Part shown: positions 20,225 to 30,874 of the stretch, one piece after another | Layout: each line of letters opens with the position of its first letter | How positions within the stretch are numbered: the first letter of the stretch is position 1 | From: Gammaproteobacteria bacterium | Lineage (GTDB): Bacteria > Pseudomonadota > Gammaproteobacteria > Steroidobacterales > MnTg04 | Length of the DNA stretch: 46,221 nt | Assembly: GCA_027292775.1 (NCBI GenBank) | Contig: JAPUGL010000057.1 | Location: forward strand, 1 to 46,221 | Direction: 5' to 3' | Made by a program: the position numbers and the translations under genes | The notes under the pieces: model-generated | The model's input: only the letters and a program-made list of their open reading frames with translations | Databases searched by the model: none | What the model was told of the DNA's origin: nothing

Positions 20225-21643
20225 ATGGATACAGAAAAAATCAGCCAGTTCGTCAACGGCCTGTGGGACGACTCGATCATCCCCGAACTGCGTGAATATA
20301 TAAAAATTCCCTGCAAGTCGCCGGCCTTCGATGCCGACTGGGAAAAACACGGCTACCTGGACGATGCTGTCGCCCTGATGGAAAAATGGGTGCGCGCACA
20401 GCCAATCAAGGGTATGGAAGTCGAAGTGGTTCGGCTTGAAGGCCGCACACCCCTGATTTTTTGTGATATTCCGGGAGACTCGGACGACGTGGTCCTGTTG
20501 TACGGTCACCTGGACAAGCAGCCCGAAACGACGGGCTGGAAAGACGGCCTGGAACCCTGGAAGCCGGTATTGCGGGATGGCAAGTTGTACGGGCGCGGTG
20601 GAGCCGACGATGGCTACGCCGTGTTCGGGTCGCTGACCGCGATCCGCGCCCTGCAGGAGCAGGGAATTCCGCACGCCCACTGTAAGGTCATTATAGAAGG
20701 CTGCGAAGAAAGTGGAAGTTTCGACCTGCCCTATTATATCGATGTGTTGCGGCCAAAACTGGGCCACCCCAGCCTGGTTGTCTGCCTAGATGCGGAGTGT
20801 GGTAATTACGATCAGCTGTGGTGCACGACTTCATTGCGCGGCAACCTGATCGCAACGATAACCGTCGATGTGCTGACTGAAAGCGTCCATTCGGGAGCCT
20901 CGAGCGGAATTTGTGCATCGAGTTTCCGGGTGATCCGCAGTTTGCTCGACCGCGTCGAAAACAGTGAAACCGGTCAGATTCTGGTCGATGAATTGCATGC
21001 CGACATTCCGGAACAAAGAATCGAGCAGGCCAAAAAGGCAGTGAGCATACTGGGCGATATGATTCACCGGAAACTACCGTTTTTCGGTGACACGCGACCG
21101 ATTGTCGATGACCTGGTCGAACTGCAGCTCAATAATACCTGGCGGCCAACGCTCAGCGTGACCGGCATGGACCGCATCCCCTCGGTAGCCGATGCCGGCA
21201 ATGTCCTGCGCCAGGGAACCACCGTCAAGGTTTCGTTTCGATTGCCGCCGACGGTGGATGCGAAAGTCGCAGGTGCCGCGCTGACCAGGATTCTCGAAGC
21301 CGATCCTCCCTACGGCGCATCGGTCAGTTTCTCGATTGATTCGGCGGAAAGCGGTTGGAACGCGCCGGAAGTTGCTGAATGGCTGGAAAATTCGATGCAA
21401 AAAGCGTCGAAAGAATATTTTAACGCCGATTCAATGTACATGGGTACCGGGGGAACTATTCCGTTTATGAGCATGCTCGGAAACGAATTCAGCGGAGTAC
21501 AGTTTCTGATTACCGGCCTGCTGGGGCCGCATTCAAACGCTCACGGACCCAACGAATTTTTGCATATCGAGACCGGTAAACGCCTGACTTCCTGTGTCAG
21601 CATGGTCCTGGCGGATCACTACCGGCACATGTCCGGCAATTAG
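20225..21643 (+). CDS. M20 family metallopeptidase (dipeptidase)
   Basis: LLYGHLDKQPE, LYGRGGADDGYA, IIEGCEESGS metal-site motifs; start chosen at 20225. Confidence 0.92.
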   Translation: MDTEKISQFVNGLWDDSIIPELREYIKIPCKSPAFDADWEKHGYLDDAVALMEKWVRAQPIKGMEVEVVRLEGRTPLIFCDIPGDSDDVVLLYGHLDKQPETTGWKDGLEPWKPVLRDGKLYGRGGADDGYAVFGSLTAIRALQEQGIPHAHCKVIIEGCEESGSFDLPYYIDVLRPKLGHPSLVVCLDAECGNYDQLWCTTSLRGNLIATITVDVLTESVHSGASSGICASSFRVIRSLLDRVENSETGQILVDELHADIPEQRIEQAKKAVSILGDMIHRKLPFFGDTRPIVDDLVELQLNNTWRPTLSVTGMDRIPSVADAGNVLRQGTTVKVSFRLPPTVDAKVAGAALTRILEADPPYGASVSFSIDSAESGWNAPEVAEWLENSMQKASKEYFNADSMYMGTGGTIPFMSMLGNEFSGVQFLITGLLGPHSNAHGPNEFLHIETGKRLTSCVSMVLADHYRHMSGN

Positions 21644-21644
21644 C

Positions 21645-21677
21645 GTTAGCCTGCTGGCGGGATTTGGCAGTGCTAAC
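21645..21677. terminator. Hairpin between convergent genes (possible bidirectional terminator, no U tract)
   Basis: GTTAGC-CTGC / GCAG-T-GCTAAC inverted repeat. Confidence 0.35.
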
Positions 21678-21683
21678 CTGGAG

Positions 21684-22262
21684 TCACTGTTCTTTAGCCG
21701 CTCGCAGGGCCGAGTGAATCTTTTGCCAATATGGCAGGAACGCATCGAGCAGCTTGTCGTCGCCATTTTTTGAAGCCGGCGCATATTTTTCCTCCAGCTG
21801 ACTGACCGTCAACACATGGCTGGGGGTTCCCCTGGTAAATTCGCTGCTGTCGGTGAATACAACAAAACCCGAGACCGGCACGCCTTCGGCCAGCGCACGT
21901 ACGGCCGCCAGCCTGTCGAAAAGGGCCTCCTGCGGGTTTTTCATTCCATAACGCCCGGTCGGTCCCATTACAGCCCACTCATCCATTCGATCGCCTCCAA
22001 ACACGGTACCGGGCGCATTTCGCATATCCAGTACGAGGATTCCCTTGCTGGTCAACAACAGATAATCAAGCTGAATCTGGCCACCCATGCCATCCGGAAT
22101 CATCAGGTCACGATCGGATTCCTTGGCAACCCGCTGCAAAATCCTTTCGAAGTGATACCAGGGTTTTTTGCGTCGCCTCCAGGAGACGAGGCCGCCTGTC
22201 GCGAGTATGGCAATGCTGACAAATACCGCTGCCACCGAATACCCATGTCCTATAAATTCCAT
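21684..22262 (-). CDS. NERD (nuclease-related) domain membrane-anchored protein
   Basis: N-terminal TM, then QLDYLLLTSKGILVLDMRNAPGTVFGG...WAVMGPTGRYGMKNPQEALFDR. Confidence 0.8.
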   Translation of the reverse strand: MEFIGHGYSVAAVFVSIAILATGGLVSWRRRKKPWYHFERILQRVAKESDRDLMIPDGMGGQIQLDYLLLTSKGILVLDMRNAPGTVFGGDRMDEWAVMGPTGRYGMKNPQEALFDRLAAVRALAEGVPVSGFVVFTDSSEFTRGTPSHVLTVSQLEEKYAPASKNGDDKLLDAFLPYWQKIHSALRAAKEQ

Positions 22263-22285
22263 TAGTGATTTATTACTTATTGATA

Positions 22286-23236
22286 TTAAAAATTATTGTC
22301 GTTTTCCAGTAGCCTGACGCCCGGCGCATCGATAGCCGATATATAGGCTTTCGATGCCAGACCTGATCGGTCAAATGCTGACTGCATCGCAGTCGCTATT
22401 GTCTCTGCATCAGAGCTCCTGCACCAGGCAAAAACGGATGGCCCACTCCCCGATAGCGAACAACCCAAGGCCGAACTGTTCATCGCCGCCTCTTGTACAT
22501 TAGCAAATCCGGGGATGCCGGAGGAGCGTTGGGGCTCGATGAGTACATCACGCAAGGACCGGGACAACAAGTCAATATCACCCAGGTGACACGCAGATAC
22601 GAATGCCGCCAGCAGGCCAGCTTGCTTCGTAGCTATGGCCAGCGGAAATTCTTCATTCAATTCGGCTCTGGATTGGCGAGTCTCTATGCTGCAGGCCGGA
22701 CAAACCAGGACACATTGCAGATCGTTTGGAACCGGCAATGCTATCGGTGTTCCTCCATCCGGATGCGCGAGACGCAAACCACCAAGCAACTGCGGCGCGA
22801 CATTGTCGATCGGTGCCGCACCCGTTGCGGCGGCCTCTCCTGCCAGAGCGAATGGCAATAAGTCCTCGATCTCCAGTGGTTCATCCAACAGCTTATTCGC
22901 GGCAAAAACGGCGGCTACGGCGCACGCACCCGAGCCCCCCATGCCGGACCCCAACGGTATGCCTTTTCTGATCCTCAACGAAAAACCGGCATCCAGACCG
23001 AGATGCTCCCTCATCGCTATCAGCGCTGCGCCCGCCGAATTTTCTTCTGCCATCATTGGCAGGTCGCTAGCAACGCCAGTGATCTCTTCGATCAAAACCT
23101 TGCCGTGACTCGCATGCCGAATCGACACTATATCTCCCGGTTCGTCGATCGCATGGCCCAGTAAATCGAAACCAACCGCAACATTGCCTATCGCCGCCGG
23201 AGCGTAGGCAACAGCCATGTCGCGTTTCAATTCCAC
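22286..23236 (-). CDS. thrB: Homoserine kinase, GHMP family
   Basis: APAAIGNVAVGFDLLGHAID, RKGIPLGSGMGGSGACAVAAVFAAN, SGSGPSVFA. Confidence 0.88.
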   Translation of the reverse strand: MELKRDMAVAYAPAAIGNVAVGFDLLGHAIDEPGDIVSIRHASHGKVLIEEITGVASDLPMMAEENSAGAALIAMREHLGLDAGFSLRIRKGIPLGSGMGGSGACAVAAVFAANKLLDEPLEIEDLLPFALAGEAAATGAAPIDNVAPQLLGGLRLAHPDGGTPIALPVPNDLQCVLVCPACSIETRQSRAELNEEFPLAIATKQAGLLAAFVSACHLGDIDLLSRSLRDVLIEPQRSSGIPGFANVQEAAMNSSALGCSLSGSGPSVFAWCRSSDAETIATAMQSAFDRSGLASKAYISAIDAPGVRLLENDNNF

Positions 23237-23967
23237 AATCGGTTTTCCTGTCCGCGATCGTGAGTCGTGCCGATCGCAACGTCGACCAGCCGGTCCAGGA
23301 TTTTTTTCATGACTTCATTGGCGCGGGCGAATTTTTCGACTGGCGACAACATTTGCTGCCTGGTCTGGATGTAGGCGGCGTCTACGAGCTGGTCCTCGTC
23401 ACGTCGGGCGAGCTTGTCCACCCAACCCGGTGTCGCCTCGAGGTGAAATTGTAAACCCAGCACGCGGTCTCCGTATTGAAAGGCCTGCTCATTACACGCG
23501 TCGCTGTACGCCAATCTGACCGCTCCCGAGGGTAGGTCGTAACGGTCACCGTGCCAGTGAAACGCGGTCAACTTGTTCGGCAGTAATCCGCCGAGCAGGC
23601 TTTGCTCTGCTTCGGTCGTTAGCTCGATGTCGAACCAGCCGATCTCTTTTTCTCCATTGGCCTCGACGGAGCCGCCCAATTCGGCAGCAATCAGCTGGGC
23701 GCCAAGACAGATGCCCAGCACGACTTTGCCACTGTCTATCGCCTGTCGAATCATGCGTCTTTCCTGGAGTATCCATGGCCAGCGGTCTTCAAGATAAACA
23801 CTCATCGGACCACCCAGAATTATCAGCAGATCGAAATCGTCAGGCACCGGAAAATCTTCCTTCAGGTCCAGCCGGGTCGTCGAACAGTGATACCCGCGCG
23901 AAGCAGCCCATTCGGGGATGCAGGCGGGCCCTTCATACTCCACATGTTGCAGGCAATGAATTTTCAT
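23227..23967 (-). CDS. Type 1 glutamine amidotransferase (GMP synthase-like)
   Basis: LLIILGGPMSVY, VLGICLGAQLIAAELGG, FHWHGDRYDLP, GLQFHLE. Confidence 0.9.
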   Translation of the reverse strand: MKIHCLQHVEYEGPACIPEWAASRGYHCSTTRLDLKEDFPVPDDFDLLIILGGPMSVYLEDRWPWILQERRMIRQAIDSGKVVLGICLGAQLIAAELGGSVEANGEKEIGWFDIELTTEAEQSLLGGLLPNKLTAFHWHGDRYDLPSGAVRLAYSDACNEQAFQYGDRVLGLQFHLEATPGWVDKLARRDEDQLVDAAYIQTRQQMLSPVEKFARANEVMKKILDRLVDVAIGTTHDRGQENRLWN

Positions 23968-24050
23968 ATCGGAAATCTCACTGTATGCAGTCTATGCAAA
24001 GACCCGGGTCGGGTACAGGCGGCGCTGAAACAATGCTTGAACGAGGAAAA

Positions 24051-24126
24051 TGGTGGGGCGTATAGGATTCGAACCTATGACCAGCGGGTTAAAAGCCCGA
24101 TGCTCTACCAACTGAGCTAACGCCCC
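24051..24126 (-). tRNA. tRNA-Lys(TTT), CCA encoded
   Basis: Minus strand GGGGCGTTAGCTCAGTTGGTAGAGCATCGGGCTTTTAACCCGCTGGTCATAGGTTCGAATCCTATACGCCCCACCA; complete cloverleaf arms. Confidence 0.98.
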
Positions 24127-24215
24127 ATTGCAAAGAACCTGCGAGGAGGCGGCATGATACCGATTTGCCGCCAAATCGCAAGCTCGCCCATGCGTATGCG
24201 GCGGCCGGAAAACGT

Positions 24216-24899
24216 TCAGACATACGTTGTCACGTCAGCAATTCCGGCCGCCTCAAAACCCGCCCGGCGAAAGCGGCAGGAATCGCAAACGCCGCAGGCG
24301 CGACCCTGACTATCCGCCTGATAACACGAAACGGTCATCGAGTAATCGACCCCCAGTTCGACCCCCGTCTTGATGATCCGGGATTTATCCATCGCCATCA
24401 ACGGCGTCTGTATCCGCATTCGCTGACCTTCCACCGCCGCCTTTGTTGCAACATTTGACAGTACTTCGAATGCATCGATAAATTCGGGTCGGCAATCCGG
24501 ATAACCGGAGTAATCCACGGCATTGACGCCGATAAAAATATTACTGGCGCCAATCACTTCGGCATAACCCAGTGCCAACGCCAGAAACACGGTGTTGCGT
24601 GCCGGGACATAAGTGACCGGTATCCCCTGTTGAGGAGTCTCAGGTACTGCGATATCCGTATCGGTCAGTGCAGAACCGCTGGGGCCGCCGCTGTCGATCT
24701 TCATGACCCGGTGTTCGGACACTTCGAAAAACTCCGCTATGTTCCCAGCTGCAGTCAGTTCGCTCTGATGTCGTTGCTGGTAGTCGAAACTCAGCGCATA
24801 GCAGTCAAAACCCTGGTCTTTCGCGATAGCTAGCATCGTTGCGGAATCCAGCCCGCCGGAGACCAGCACAACGGCTTTTCTTGTGTTCTCGTTGCTCAA
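24216..24899 (-). CDS. queC: 7-cyano-7-deazaguanine synthase QueC
   Basis: [49 protein letters not shown]; likely TTG start at 24899 overlapping the queE stop (ORF track starts at 24920). Confidence 0.93.
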   Translation of the reverse strand: MSNENTRKAVVLVSGGLDSATMLAIAKDQGFDCYALSFDYQQRHQSELTAAGNIAEFFEVSEHRVMKIDSGGPSGSALTDTDIAVPETPQQGIPVTYVPARNTVFLALALGYAEVIGASNIFIGVNAVDYSGYPDCRPEFIDAFEVLSNVATKAAVEGQRMRIQTPLMAMDKSRIIKTGVELGVDYSMTVSCYQADSQGRACGVCDSCRFRRAGFEAAGIADVTTYV

Positions 24900-25573
24900 T
24901 GCCCCGGGTCCGTTCCCCAAAGGTATTTGTGCAACTGCAACTGTAAACGGACCGGCAATCTTTCCTGCAAAATCCAGTCAGCAATATCCACTGGCTTGAT
25001 CTGCTCATAGCTGGGTGAAAACCAGACCGTGCAAATACCGTCCAGACGCCGCTGTCGCACCTGCTCTCCCGCCCATTCGAAATCCGCCCGGTCACAAATC
25101 ACGAATTTGATCTGATCGTCTTTCGACAGCAGGCGCAGGTTTTCCCAGAGATTTCGATTCACCTCGCCGGAGCCGGGCGTTTTCAGATCCATCACCTTGA
25201 TCACGCGCGAATCAACAACCGACAGGTCGGCAGCTCCACTGGTCTCCAGCGAGACCCGATAACCGTCGTCGCACAAATCGCGCAATAGACCGGCGCAATT
25301 TTTTTGAGCCAGCGGTTCGCCACCGGTGACGCAAACATGCCGGCAGCGGTACTCCCGGGTTTTCTCCAGGATGGAATCGAAAGCCATCCACCGGCCACCG
25401 TGAAATGCGAAAGCGGTGTCACAATACTGACATCGCAGCGGACAGCCGGTCAGGCGAATAAAAACGGTTGGCACACCGGTAGTGTCCGCCTCGCCTTGCA
25501 GTGAGTAAAAAATTTCCGTTATCCGGAGTCGCGTATCCGGAGCCAGATCATCCCTTGCTGTTTCAGCCATCAC
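24896..25573 (-). CDS. queE: 7-carboxy-7-deazaguanine synthase QueE
   Basis: [40 protein letters not shown] radical-SAM CxxxCxx[10 protein letters not shown]. Confidence 0.95.
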   Translation of the reverse strand: MMAETARDDLAPDTRLRITEIFYSLQGEADTTGVPTVFIRLTGCPLRCQYCDTAFAFHGGRWMAFDSILEKTREYRCRHVCVTGGEPLAQKNCAGLLRDLCDDGYRVSLETSGAADLSVVDSRVIKVMDLKTPGSGEVNRNLWENLRLLSKDDQIKFVICDRADFEWAGEQVRQRRLDGICTVWFSPSYEQIKPVDIADWILQERLPVRLQLQLHKYLWGTDPGH

Positions 25574-25691
25574 AGATTGGCCCGTATGTTTCTTTTTCTA
25601 CAGTCTACCAGGAGATAATTGATCTTAAAAATCAGGATGATAGAGACTTATATTAAAGTGATATATTGGTTCGGTTTTTTTGGCTTCCGGG

Positions 25692-26489
25692 TCAGTGGCC
25701 CTCGCCAGTCATTTGCTCCATGCGCCGTTGCGCCAGGTGTGCAGCGGTCGTATCCGGGTATTCATTGGTAACACGGGTCAACGCCGCCCTGGCCGCATCC
25801 CAGTAGCCGAGTTCATAATCGCAATAGCCGATCTTGAGCAGGGCGTCCGGGACCTTTTGCGATCGTGGGTAAATCGATACGACATTCTGAAAAGCGGCCA
25901 GCGCTTCGGAGAATTTTCGAGTGACGTAGAAAGTCTCCCCATACCAATACTGGGCATTGTCGGAAAACTGGCTATCTGGATACTGTCCGAGAAACTGTTC
26001 GAATTGTACGGACGCGTCCTGATAGTGGCCTTCTCTAAGCAACGCTATGGCGGCCTGGTACGCGTCACGATCATTGATTTCCTGGTTGTCCGAACCAGAG
26101 ATGCTCGTCGCAGTCGGTGTTGTGACCGTAGGTGACGGGGACACAGCCGGTCGTCGGCTTCGCCTGCTTGTCGCACTTGCGGAACTTTCCAGCTTCTGCA
26201 GCCGACCATCAACATCAATATAGAGATTGCGCTGGCGTTGACTGGTGCCATCGAGATCATGCTGTACTTCTTCCACCGAACCGCGCAGCTCCCTCATATC
26301 ACCTTCAAGACCCTGTACCTGACCTACCATCCCGGCTTGGTTTCGAACCGCCTGTTCGATACGGTTGAGGCGTGCTTCCAACTGATCCAGCCTGATTATC
26401 ACCGGGTCTTCCGGACCGGGCATGGTCGCACATGCGCCGATCATCAGCGCCAGCAAGACCGTGCTACAGCCACGAATTCGTTGGTCCAT
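25692..26489 (-). CDS. cpoB: Tol-Pal system protein CpoB/YbgF
   Basis: Coiled-coil N-terminus, TPR C-terminus (QYPDSQFSDNAQYWYGETFYVTRKFSEAL), directly after pal. Confidence 0.93.
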   Translation of the reverse strand: MDQRIRGCSTVLLALMIGACATMPGPEDPVIIRLDQLEARLNRIEQAVRNQAGMVGQVQGLEGDMRELRGSVEEVQHDLDGTSQRQRNLYIDVDGRLQKLESSASATSRRSRRPAVSPSPTVTTPTATSISGSDNQEINDRDAYQAAIALLREGHYQDASVQFEQFLGQYPDSQFSDNAQYWYGETFYVTRKFSEALAAFQNVVSIYPRSQKVPDALLKIGYCDYELGYWDAARAALTRVTNEYPDTTAAHLAQRRMEQMTGEGH

Positions 26490-27022
26490 CAGTAAACGAT
26501 CTCCACCCTTCTGTTCATGGTGTAAGCAGCCTCATTGCTTGCTTCCCGCGCCGGCCTTTCCTCACCAAAACTTACGGTCGTAATCTGGCTCGATGACACT
26601 CCCTGGATCATCAGGACCTGACGGACCGCCTGCGCACGCCTTTCTCCCAGACCAATATTGTACTCCCGCGTCCCTCTTTCGTCGGTATGTCCCTCCAGCC
26701 TTACCCGAATCTGTGAATTATCCGCAACGTACAAGGCATGTTGAGTCAGGACATTGCTGTACTTGCCAAGGATTTCGGATTTGTCGAACTCAAAATAAAT
26801 GACGACGTCTTGCGGTCTGCCGTCATCACGGCCATCGCTGCCGAATTCGTCAAGCTGGCCACTCGACCGGTCGCCCATTCCCGCCTGACTGCTGCCGGGT
26901 CCGTCCTGGCCGCTCGTGTCCGGTGAATCGCCTGGTCGGGTGGTTGCCTGTCCGCCACAGGCGGCCAGGAAAAGACCGAGGGTCAATAGAATACTGATTC
27001 TGATCGCTTTGGATACCTGCAT
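26489..27022 (-). CDS. pal: Peptidoglycan-associated lipoprotein Pal
   Basis: Lipobox LFLAAC; OmpA C-terminal domain VRLEGHTDERGTREYNIGLGERRAQAV. Confidence 0.96.
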   Translation of the reverse strand: MQVSKAIRISILLTLGLFLAACGGQATTRPGDSPDTSGQDGPGSSQAGMGDRSSGQLDEFGSDGRDDGRPQDVVIYFEFDKSEILGKYSNVLTQHALYVADNSQIRVRLEGHTDERGTREYNIGLGERRAQAVRQVLMIQGVSSSQITTVSFGEERPAREASNEAAYTMNRRVEIVY

Positions 27023-27105
27023 TGTTACGCTTCCTCTATGTGAATTCCTGTGACTCAGACAAAACTCAGTCCGGGGCGTTCCCCGCCACGCATAGTTTAG
27101 CCTAT

Positions 27106-28413
27106 TTAAAAATCGGGATATGGCGACCAGGCCGGTTCGCGAACATCACCCTCCTGGGCGGCAATTCTGCGTTGTACGCGGCCGTCGATGGACACGGTTG
27201 CCAAAACGCCACGCCCGTTGACCCGCGTCGCATAAATAATAGTTTCCCCGTTGGGGGCAAAACTGGGCGACTCGTCCAGTTGGCCCCCAGTCAATACCAG
27301 GAGATTACCGTTATCGGGATTGACCCGGGCAATTCGAAACGCGCCCTGGTCATTGTGAACAACGGCCATTTCCTCGCCGTTAGGGGTGAGCCGTGAACGC
27401 CCGTTGTAACTCCCTTCATAGGTGACGCGGCGCTTGTTGCCGCCATCGACATCGGCCCTGTAGATCTGGGGGCCGCCGCTGCGATCCGAAGTGAAAAATA
27501 TTTTCGATCCGTCGGTACTCCAGGTCGCATCGGTATCGATAGCCGGGTTACGCGTAATCCTGGTCAAGACCTGGTTGGCCAGGTTCAGCACATAAATATC
27601 CAGGTTTCCTGGATCGCGTGACAGAGTCAGCGCCAATTTTCGTCCATCCGGCGAAAAAGCCGGCGCACCGTTGACCCCCTCGCGTGCCGATACCCTGATT
27701 CGCTCGCCGGTGCTGAGTTCCTGTATATAGATGGCCGATTTGTTGCTCTCGAAGGAAACATAAGCGATCCGGTCACCATCGGGCGACCAGGCTGGAGACA
27801 TCAGTGGCTCCGGCGATTCCAGAATAATATTGTGGTTCGAGCCATCGGCATCGGCAATAACCAGCCGGTATCGTTTCGCCGGGCCTTGCCCCTGAACCGT
27901 GATAAAGGCGATCCTGGTAGCGAATGCACCCTTGATACCGGTCAGCTTTTCATAGATCAGGTCGCTGATCCGATGCGCGGCCGCACGCAATCCAGTGCTG
28001 GTACTCGACAGGCGGAATCCAAGCAGCTTTTGCTGATTGAACAGATCGAACAACTCGAACTGGATCACATAGTTGCCGCCGCTTTGCGGCAATAGCCGGC
28101 CGACCAGGATGGTCTCAAGTCCCAGCAGGCGCCAGTCCTCGAAATCGATACCCTGTTCATCGACCGGCCGTTCCAGCATGTCGCGTGTATCCATCGGGTC
28201 GAAACGCCCGCTGTTGGCCAGGTCTGCGGCGATAATGGCCGACACATCCAGTGGCGGCCTGACCAGCCCACCCTGCCATTCGAACGGTACGACAGCGATT
28301 GGCAGCGCCTGGTCGACGCCTTCGGTAATTTCAATGGTTAACTGGGCCACGGCCGGGACAGCGAATCCGGATAAAAAAGCCGCGCCAAGTAAATAAACAA
28401 AAAGCTTTTTCAA
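27106..28413 (-). CDS. tolB: Tol-Pal translocation protein TolB
   Basis: WD/TolB propeller repeats SPAWSPDGDRIAYVSFE, GAPAFSPDGRKLALTLS, ATWSTDGSKIFFTSDR. Confidence 0.96.
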   Translation of the reverse strand: MKKLFVYLLGAAFLSGFAVPAVAQLTIEITEGVDQALPIAVVPFEWQGGLVRPPLDVSAIIAADLANSGRFDPMDTRDMLERPVDEQGIDFEDWRLLGLETILVGRLLPQSGGNYVIQFELFDLFNQQKLLGFRLSSTSTGLRAAAHRISDLIYEKLTGIKGAFATRIAFITVQGQGPAKRYRLVIADADGSNHNIILESPEPLMSPAWSPDGDRIAYVSFESNKSAIYIQELSTGERIRVSAREGVNGAPAFSPDGRKLALTLSRDPGNLDIYVLNLANQVLTRITRNPAIDTDATWSTDGSKIFFTSDRSGGPQIYRADVDGGNKRRVTYEGSYNGRSRLTPNGEEMAVVHNDQGAFRIARVNPDNGNLLVLTGGQLDESPSFAPNGETIIYATRVNGRGVLATVSIDGRVQRRIAAQEGDVREPAWSPYPDF

Positions 28414-28425
28414 AGCGCGACTCCG

Positions 28426-29271
28426 TTAGTTTTCAGGCTTGAAATTAAAGATGATATTTCTTTCGAACAGGTTCGGGTCGGGCGGCTCGGGCAACGGCGA
28501 TGCCTTGAAAACAGCCGCCTCGATCGAACGACGGGTTACTTCGTCGGCATTGCATTCCGCGATGCGAACATCGATTACCTCGCCACCCGGAATCTGGCTG
28601 ATATTCACCGTGCACTCGACCCCGGCGCCGGCGCTCGGTGGCCGAATCCAGTTACGCCGAACCTTTTGTTCAATCATCGCCTTGTAAAGGTCCAGCAGAC
28701 CGGCCTCTTCTGCATTCAGTCTGGACTGTTCCAAATCCAGCTCTGCCTGGAGATCCGTCTCGATTTGTGCCTGTATCCGTGCATCGGTCTCGGCCTGTGC
28801 CCTTTGGCGTGCTTTCTCGGCCTCCTCCTGCTCTTCGCGTATGCGCGCCAGGCGGATTTGCTCCGCGCTCCGTTTCTCTTCCAGGACCTTCAGCTCTCGC
28901 GCTGACCTGGCCTCCGCCTCGTCGCGTCGCCGCTTGTCTGCCGCCGCACGTTTTTGTTCGCTCAGCAGGTCCTGACGGCGCTTATCCTCAGCCGCTTTCG
29001 TCCGGCGCTCTTCTTGCTGTCTTTGCCGCCGAGCTTCCTCGAGCTTCGCGTCCGCCTGACGTTGCACTTCCTGTTCAGCTTCCTCCAGCGCGGCGATTTC
29101 CTGCTGTATTCGTTGCTCGTCCACCACTGTCGCCTTTATCGTGATCTGTGGCGGCGGCGGGGTGAATGCAGCGCCACGCGCAAGGCTAAGGCTAAGCAAT
29201 CCGAACAACACGAGGTGCAAGCCGACTGACTTGATTAAGGCACCACGATATTCGCGATAAAAGCCAAACAT
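28426..29271 (-). CDS. tolA: Cell envelope integrity protein TolA
   Basis: N-terminal TM, Lys/Glu/Arg-rich helical domain, C-terminal TonB/TolA-like domain. Confidence 0.94.
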   Translation of the reverse strand: MFGFYREYRGALIKSVGLHLVLFGLLSLSLARGAAFTPPPPQITIKATVVDEQRIQQEIAALEEAEQEVQRQADAKLEEARRQRQQEERRTKAAEDKRRQDLLSEQKRAAADKRRRDEAEARSARELKVLEEKRSAEQIRLARIREEQEEAEKARQRAQAETDARIQAQIETDLQAELDLEQSRLNAEEAGLLDLYKAMIEQKVRRNWIRPPSAGAGVECTVNISQIPGGEVIDVRIAECNADEVTRRSIEAAVFKASPLPEPPDPNLFERNIIFNFKPEN

Positions 29272-29277
29272 TCGCTG

Positions 29278-29727
29278 TCACTCCCTCCTGACCGGGAGCT
29301 GTTCCAATGGGTCGGTGACAAATCCGACTTTTTCCGCACCGGCTTGTTGCAGCAGCACCATGGCTGTCACCACCCGCCCAAAAGCGACTGTCTCATCGGC
29401 CCGAACCAAAACAGGCGTTTCCGGCTGACGGCGCAGAACCGCCAGCGTTCGTGCGACTACCGTCGCCTCGTCGATGGCCTGGTCTTCATCCTTGCCAATA
29501 TTCATAAAGAGATCGCCACTGGCATTGATGCTCAAAATCAATGGCTGATGATCGCGTAACAGGTCGTCGGCCAGTGGTTCGGCCGCGGCATCAGGCAATT
29601 CCACTTCTATCCCCTGGGTTAGCAGCGGCGCCGTCACCATGAATATGATCAACAACACCAGCATGACATCGATATAGGGAACGACATTTATCTCGCCCAT
29701 CAGTTTTAGTTGCTTGTTTCTTACCAT
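29278..29727 (-). CDS. tolR: TolR
   Basis: MGEINVVPYIDVMLVLLIIFMVTAPLLTQGIEVELP. Confidence 0.97.
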   Translation of the reverse strand: MVRNKQLKLMGEINVVPYIDVMLVLLIIFMVTAPLLTQGIEVELPDAAAEPLADDLLRDHQPLILSINASGDLFMNIGKDEDQAIDEATVVARTLAVLRRQPETPVLVRADETVAFGRVVTAMVLLQQAGAEKVGFVTDPLEQLPVRRE

Positions 29728-29729
29728 GA

Positions 29730-30419
29730 TCAGCTCCCGGTTTTAGCGCGCGGCGCATGGCGTTGCAGTATTGATACGAACTCCTCGGCAAAAGTGTCGT
29801 AGCGGTTTTCGAGACGCAATACCTGATCGGCATATCGGTTATAGGCAATCACAGCAGGTATCGCGGCAAACAGACCCATGGCGGTCGCAACCAGTGCCTC
29901 CGCGATACCGGGTGCGACCATGGCAAGCGTCGCATGCTTGACGTTACCCAATTGAGTGAACGTGTTCATGATCCCCCAGACGGTTCCAAACAAGCCGACA
30001 TACGGGCTTGTTGAGCCGATCGTGGCGAGCATAGCCAGATTGCGTTCGAGACGGTCGACCTCGCGCATCTGGGAGACCCGCATCGCCCTTTGGCTGCCGT
30101 CTATCATCTTGGCCTGGTCGATTCCCGGTTCGGAGCGCAGTCGAACAAACTCGCGGAAACCGCCCTCGAAAATGCTTTCCATGCCCGTGGCCGCCTGTTT
30201 CCGCTTGTTGATCTTCTGATACATTGCAGTCAAGTCGCCCCCGGACCAGAACTGTTGCTCAAAGGAATCGGCCAGGCTGATCGCCAGGTTGAGCACGCGG
30301 CGTTTTTTCAGGATGACCGCCCATGATGCTATCGACGCGACCGCCAGCATCAGCAACACCAGCTGTACGATAACGCTCGCCTCGATGATCAGGCGCAGAA
30401 ATGATAAATCGCTGCTCAT
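29730..30419 (-). CDS. tolQ: TolQ
   Basis: MotA/TolQ/ExbB motif IGSTSPYVGLFGTVWGIMNTF. Confidence 0.97.
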   Translation of the reverse strand: MSSDLSFLRLIIEASVIVQLVLLMLAVASIASWAVILKKRRVLNLAISLADSFEQQFWSGGDLTAMYQKINKRKQAATGMESIFEGGFREFVRLRSEPGIDQAKMIDGSQRAMRVSQMREVDRLERNLAMLATIGSTSPYVGLFGTVWGIMNTFTQLGNVKHATLAMVAPGIAEALVATAMGLFAAIPAVIAYNRYADQVLRLENRYDTFAEEFVSILQRHAPRAKTGS

Positions 30420-30863
30420 TCAGTCGCTCTCCTTGCTAACCCGCATAATGGCCGGTAGTGACCGTGGCTTCAGACTATCTGCATAAACGCAGGCCGCTTT
30501 TATACGACCGCTGCATAACAATTTGCCTTCTGCATCGTCCCGGCGGACTTGTTGCTCGAAAATCAAAGCGCTGCGGCCGCGCTCGATCATCGCGGAGCTG
30601 ACCCATAACTCGTCATCCAGCCTCGCCGGTTCGTGATAACCGATATTTGCATTGACCACCACGAACGCAAGATTCTCCCCGCTCTTCAGGTCTGCGTGGC
30701 TTATACCCATCGATCGTAGGTGATCGGTTCTCGCGCGCTCCATGAATTTCAGGTAATTCGCGTAATAGACAACGCCCGCGGCGTCTGTATCTTCATAGTA
30801 AACGCGAACTCGAATGGAAAAGGGATTTGCTTGTTCTGATTGCTCAGCAGGGTCCGCCATCAT
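30420..30863 (-). CDS. ybgC: Tol-Pal associated acyl-CoA thioesterase YbgC
   Basis: RVYYEDTDAAGVVYYANYLKFMERARTD hotdog thioesterase motif. Confidence 0.96.
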   Translation of the reverse strand: MMADPAEQSEQANPFSIRVRVYYEDTDAAGVVYYANYLKFMERARTDHLRSMGISHADLKSGENLAFVVVNANIGYHEPARLDDELWVSSAMIERGRSALIFEQQVRRDDAEGKLLCSGRIKAACVYADSLKPRSLPAIMRVSKESD

Positions 30864-30874
30864 GCCAGGTTCCT

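Noticed and set aside
24051-24126. tRNA-Lys as an integration site for a mobile island
   Set aside because: No integrase, no repeated tRNA 3' end nearby; flanked by ordinary genes
28638-29144. 168-aa plus-strand ORF opposite tolA
   Set aside because: Antisense shadow of the low-complexity, GC-rich TolA helical region; Pro/Arg/Ser-rich with no recognisable family
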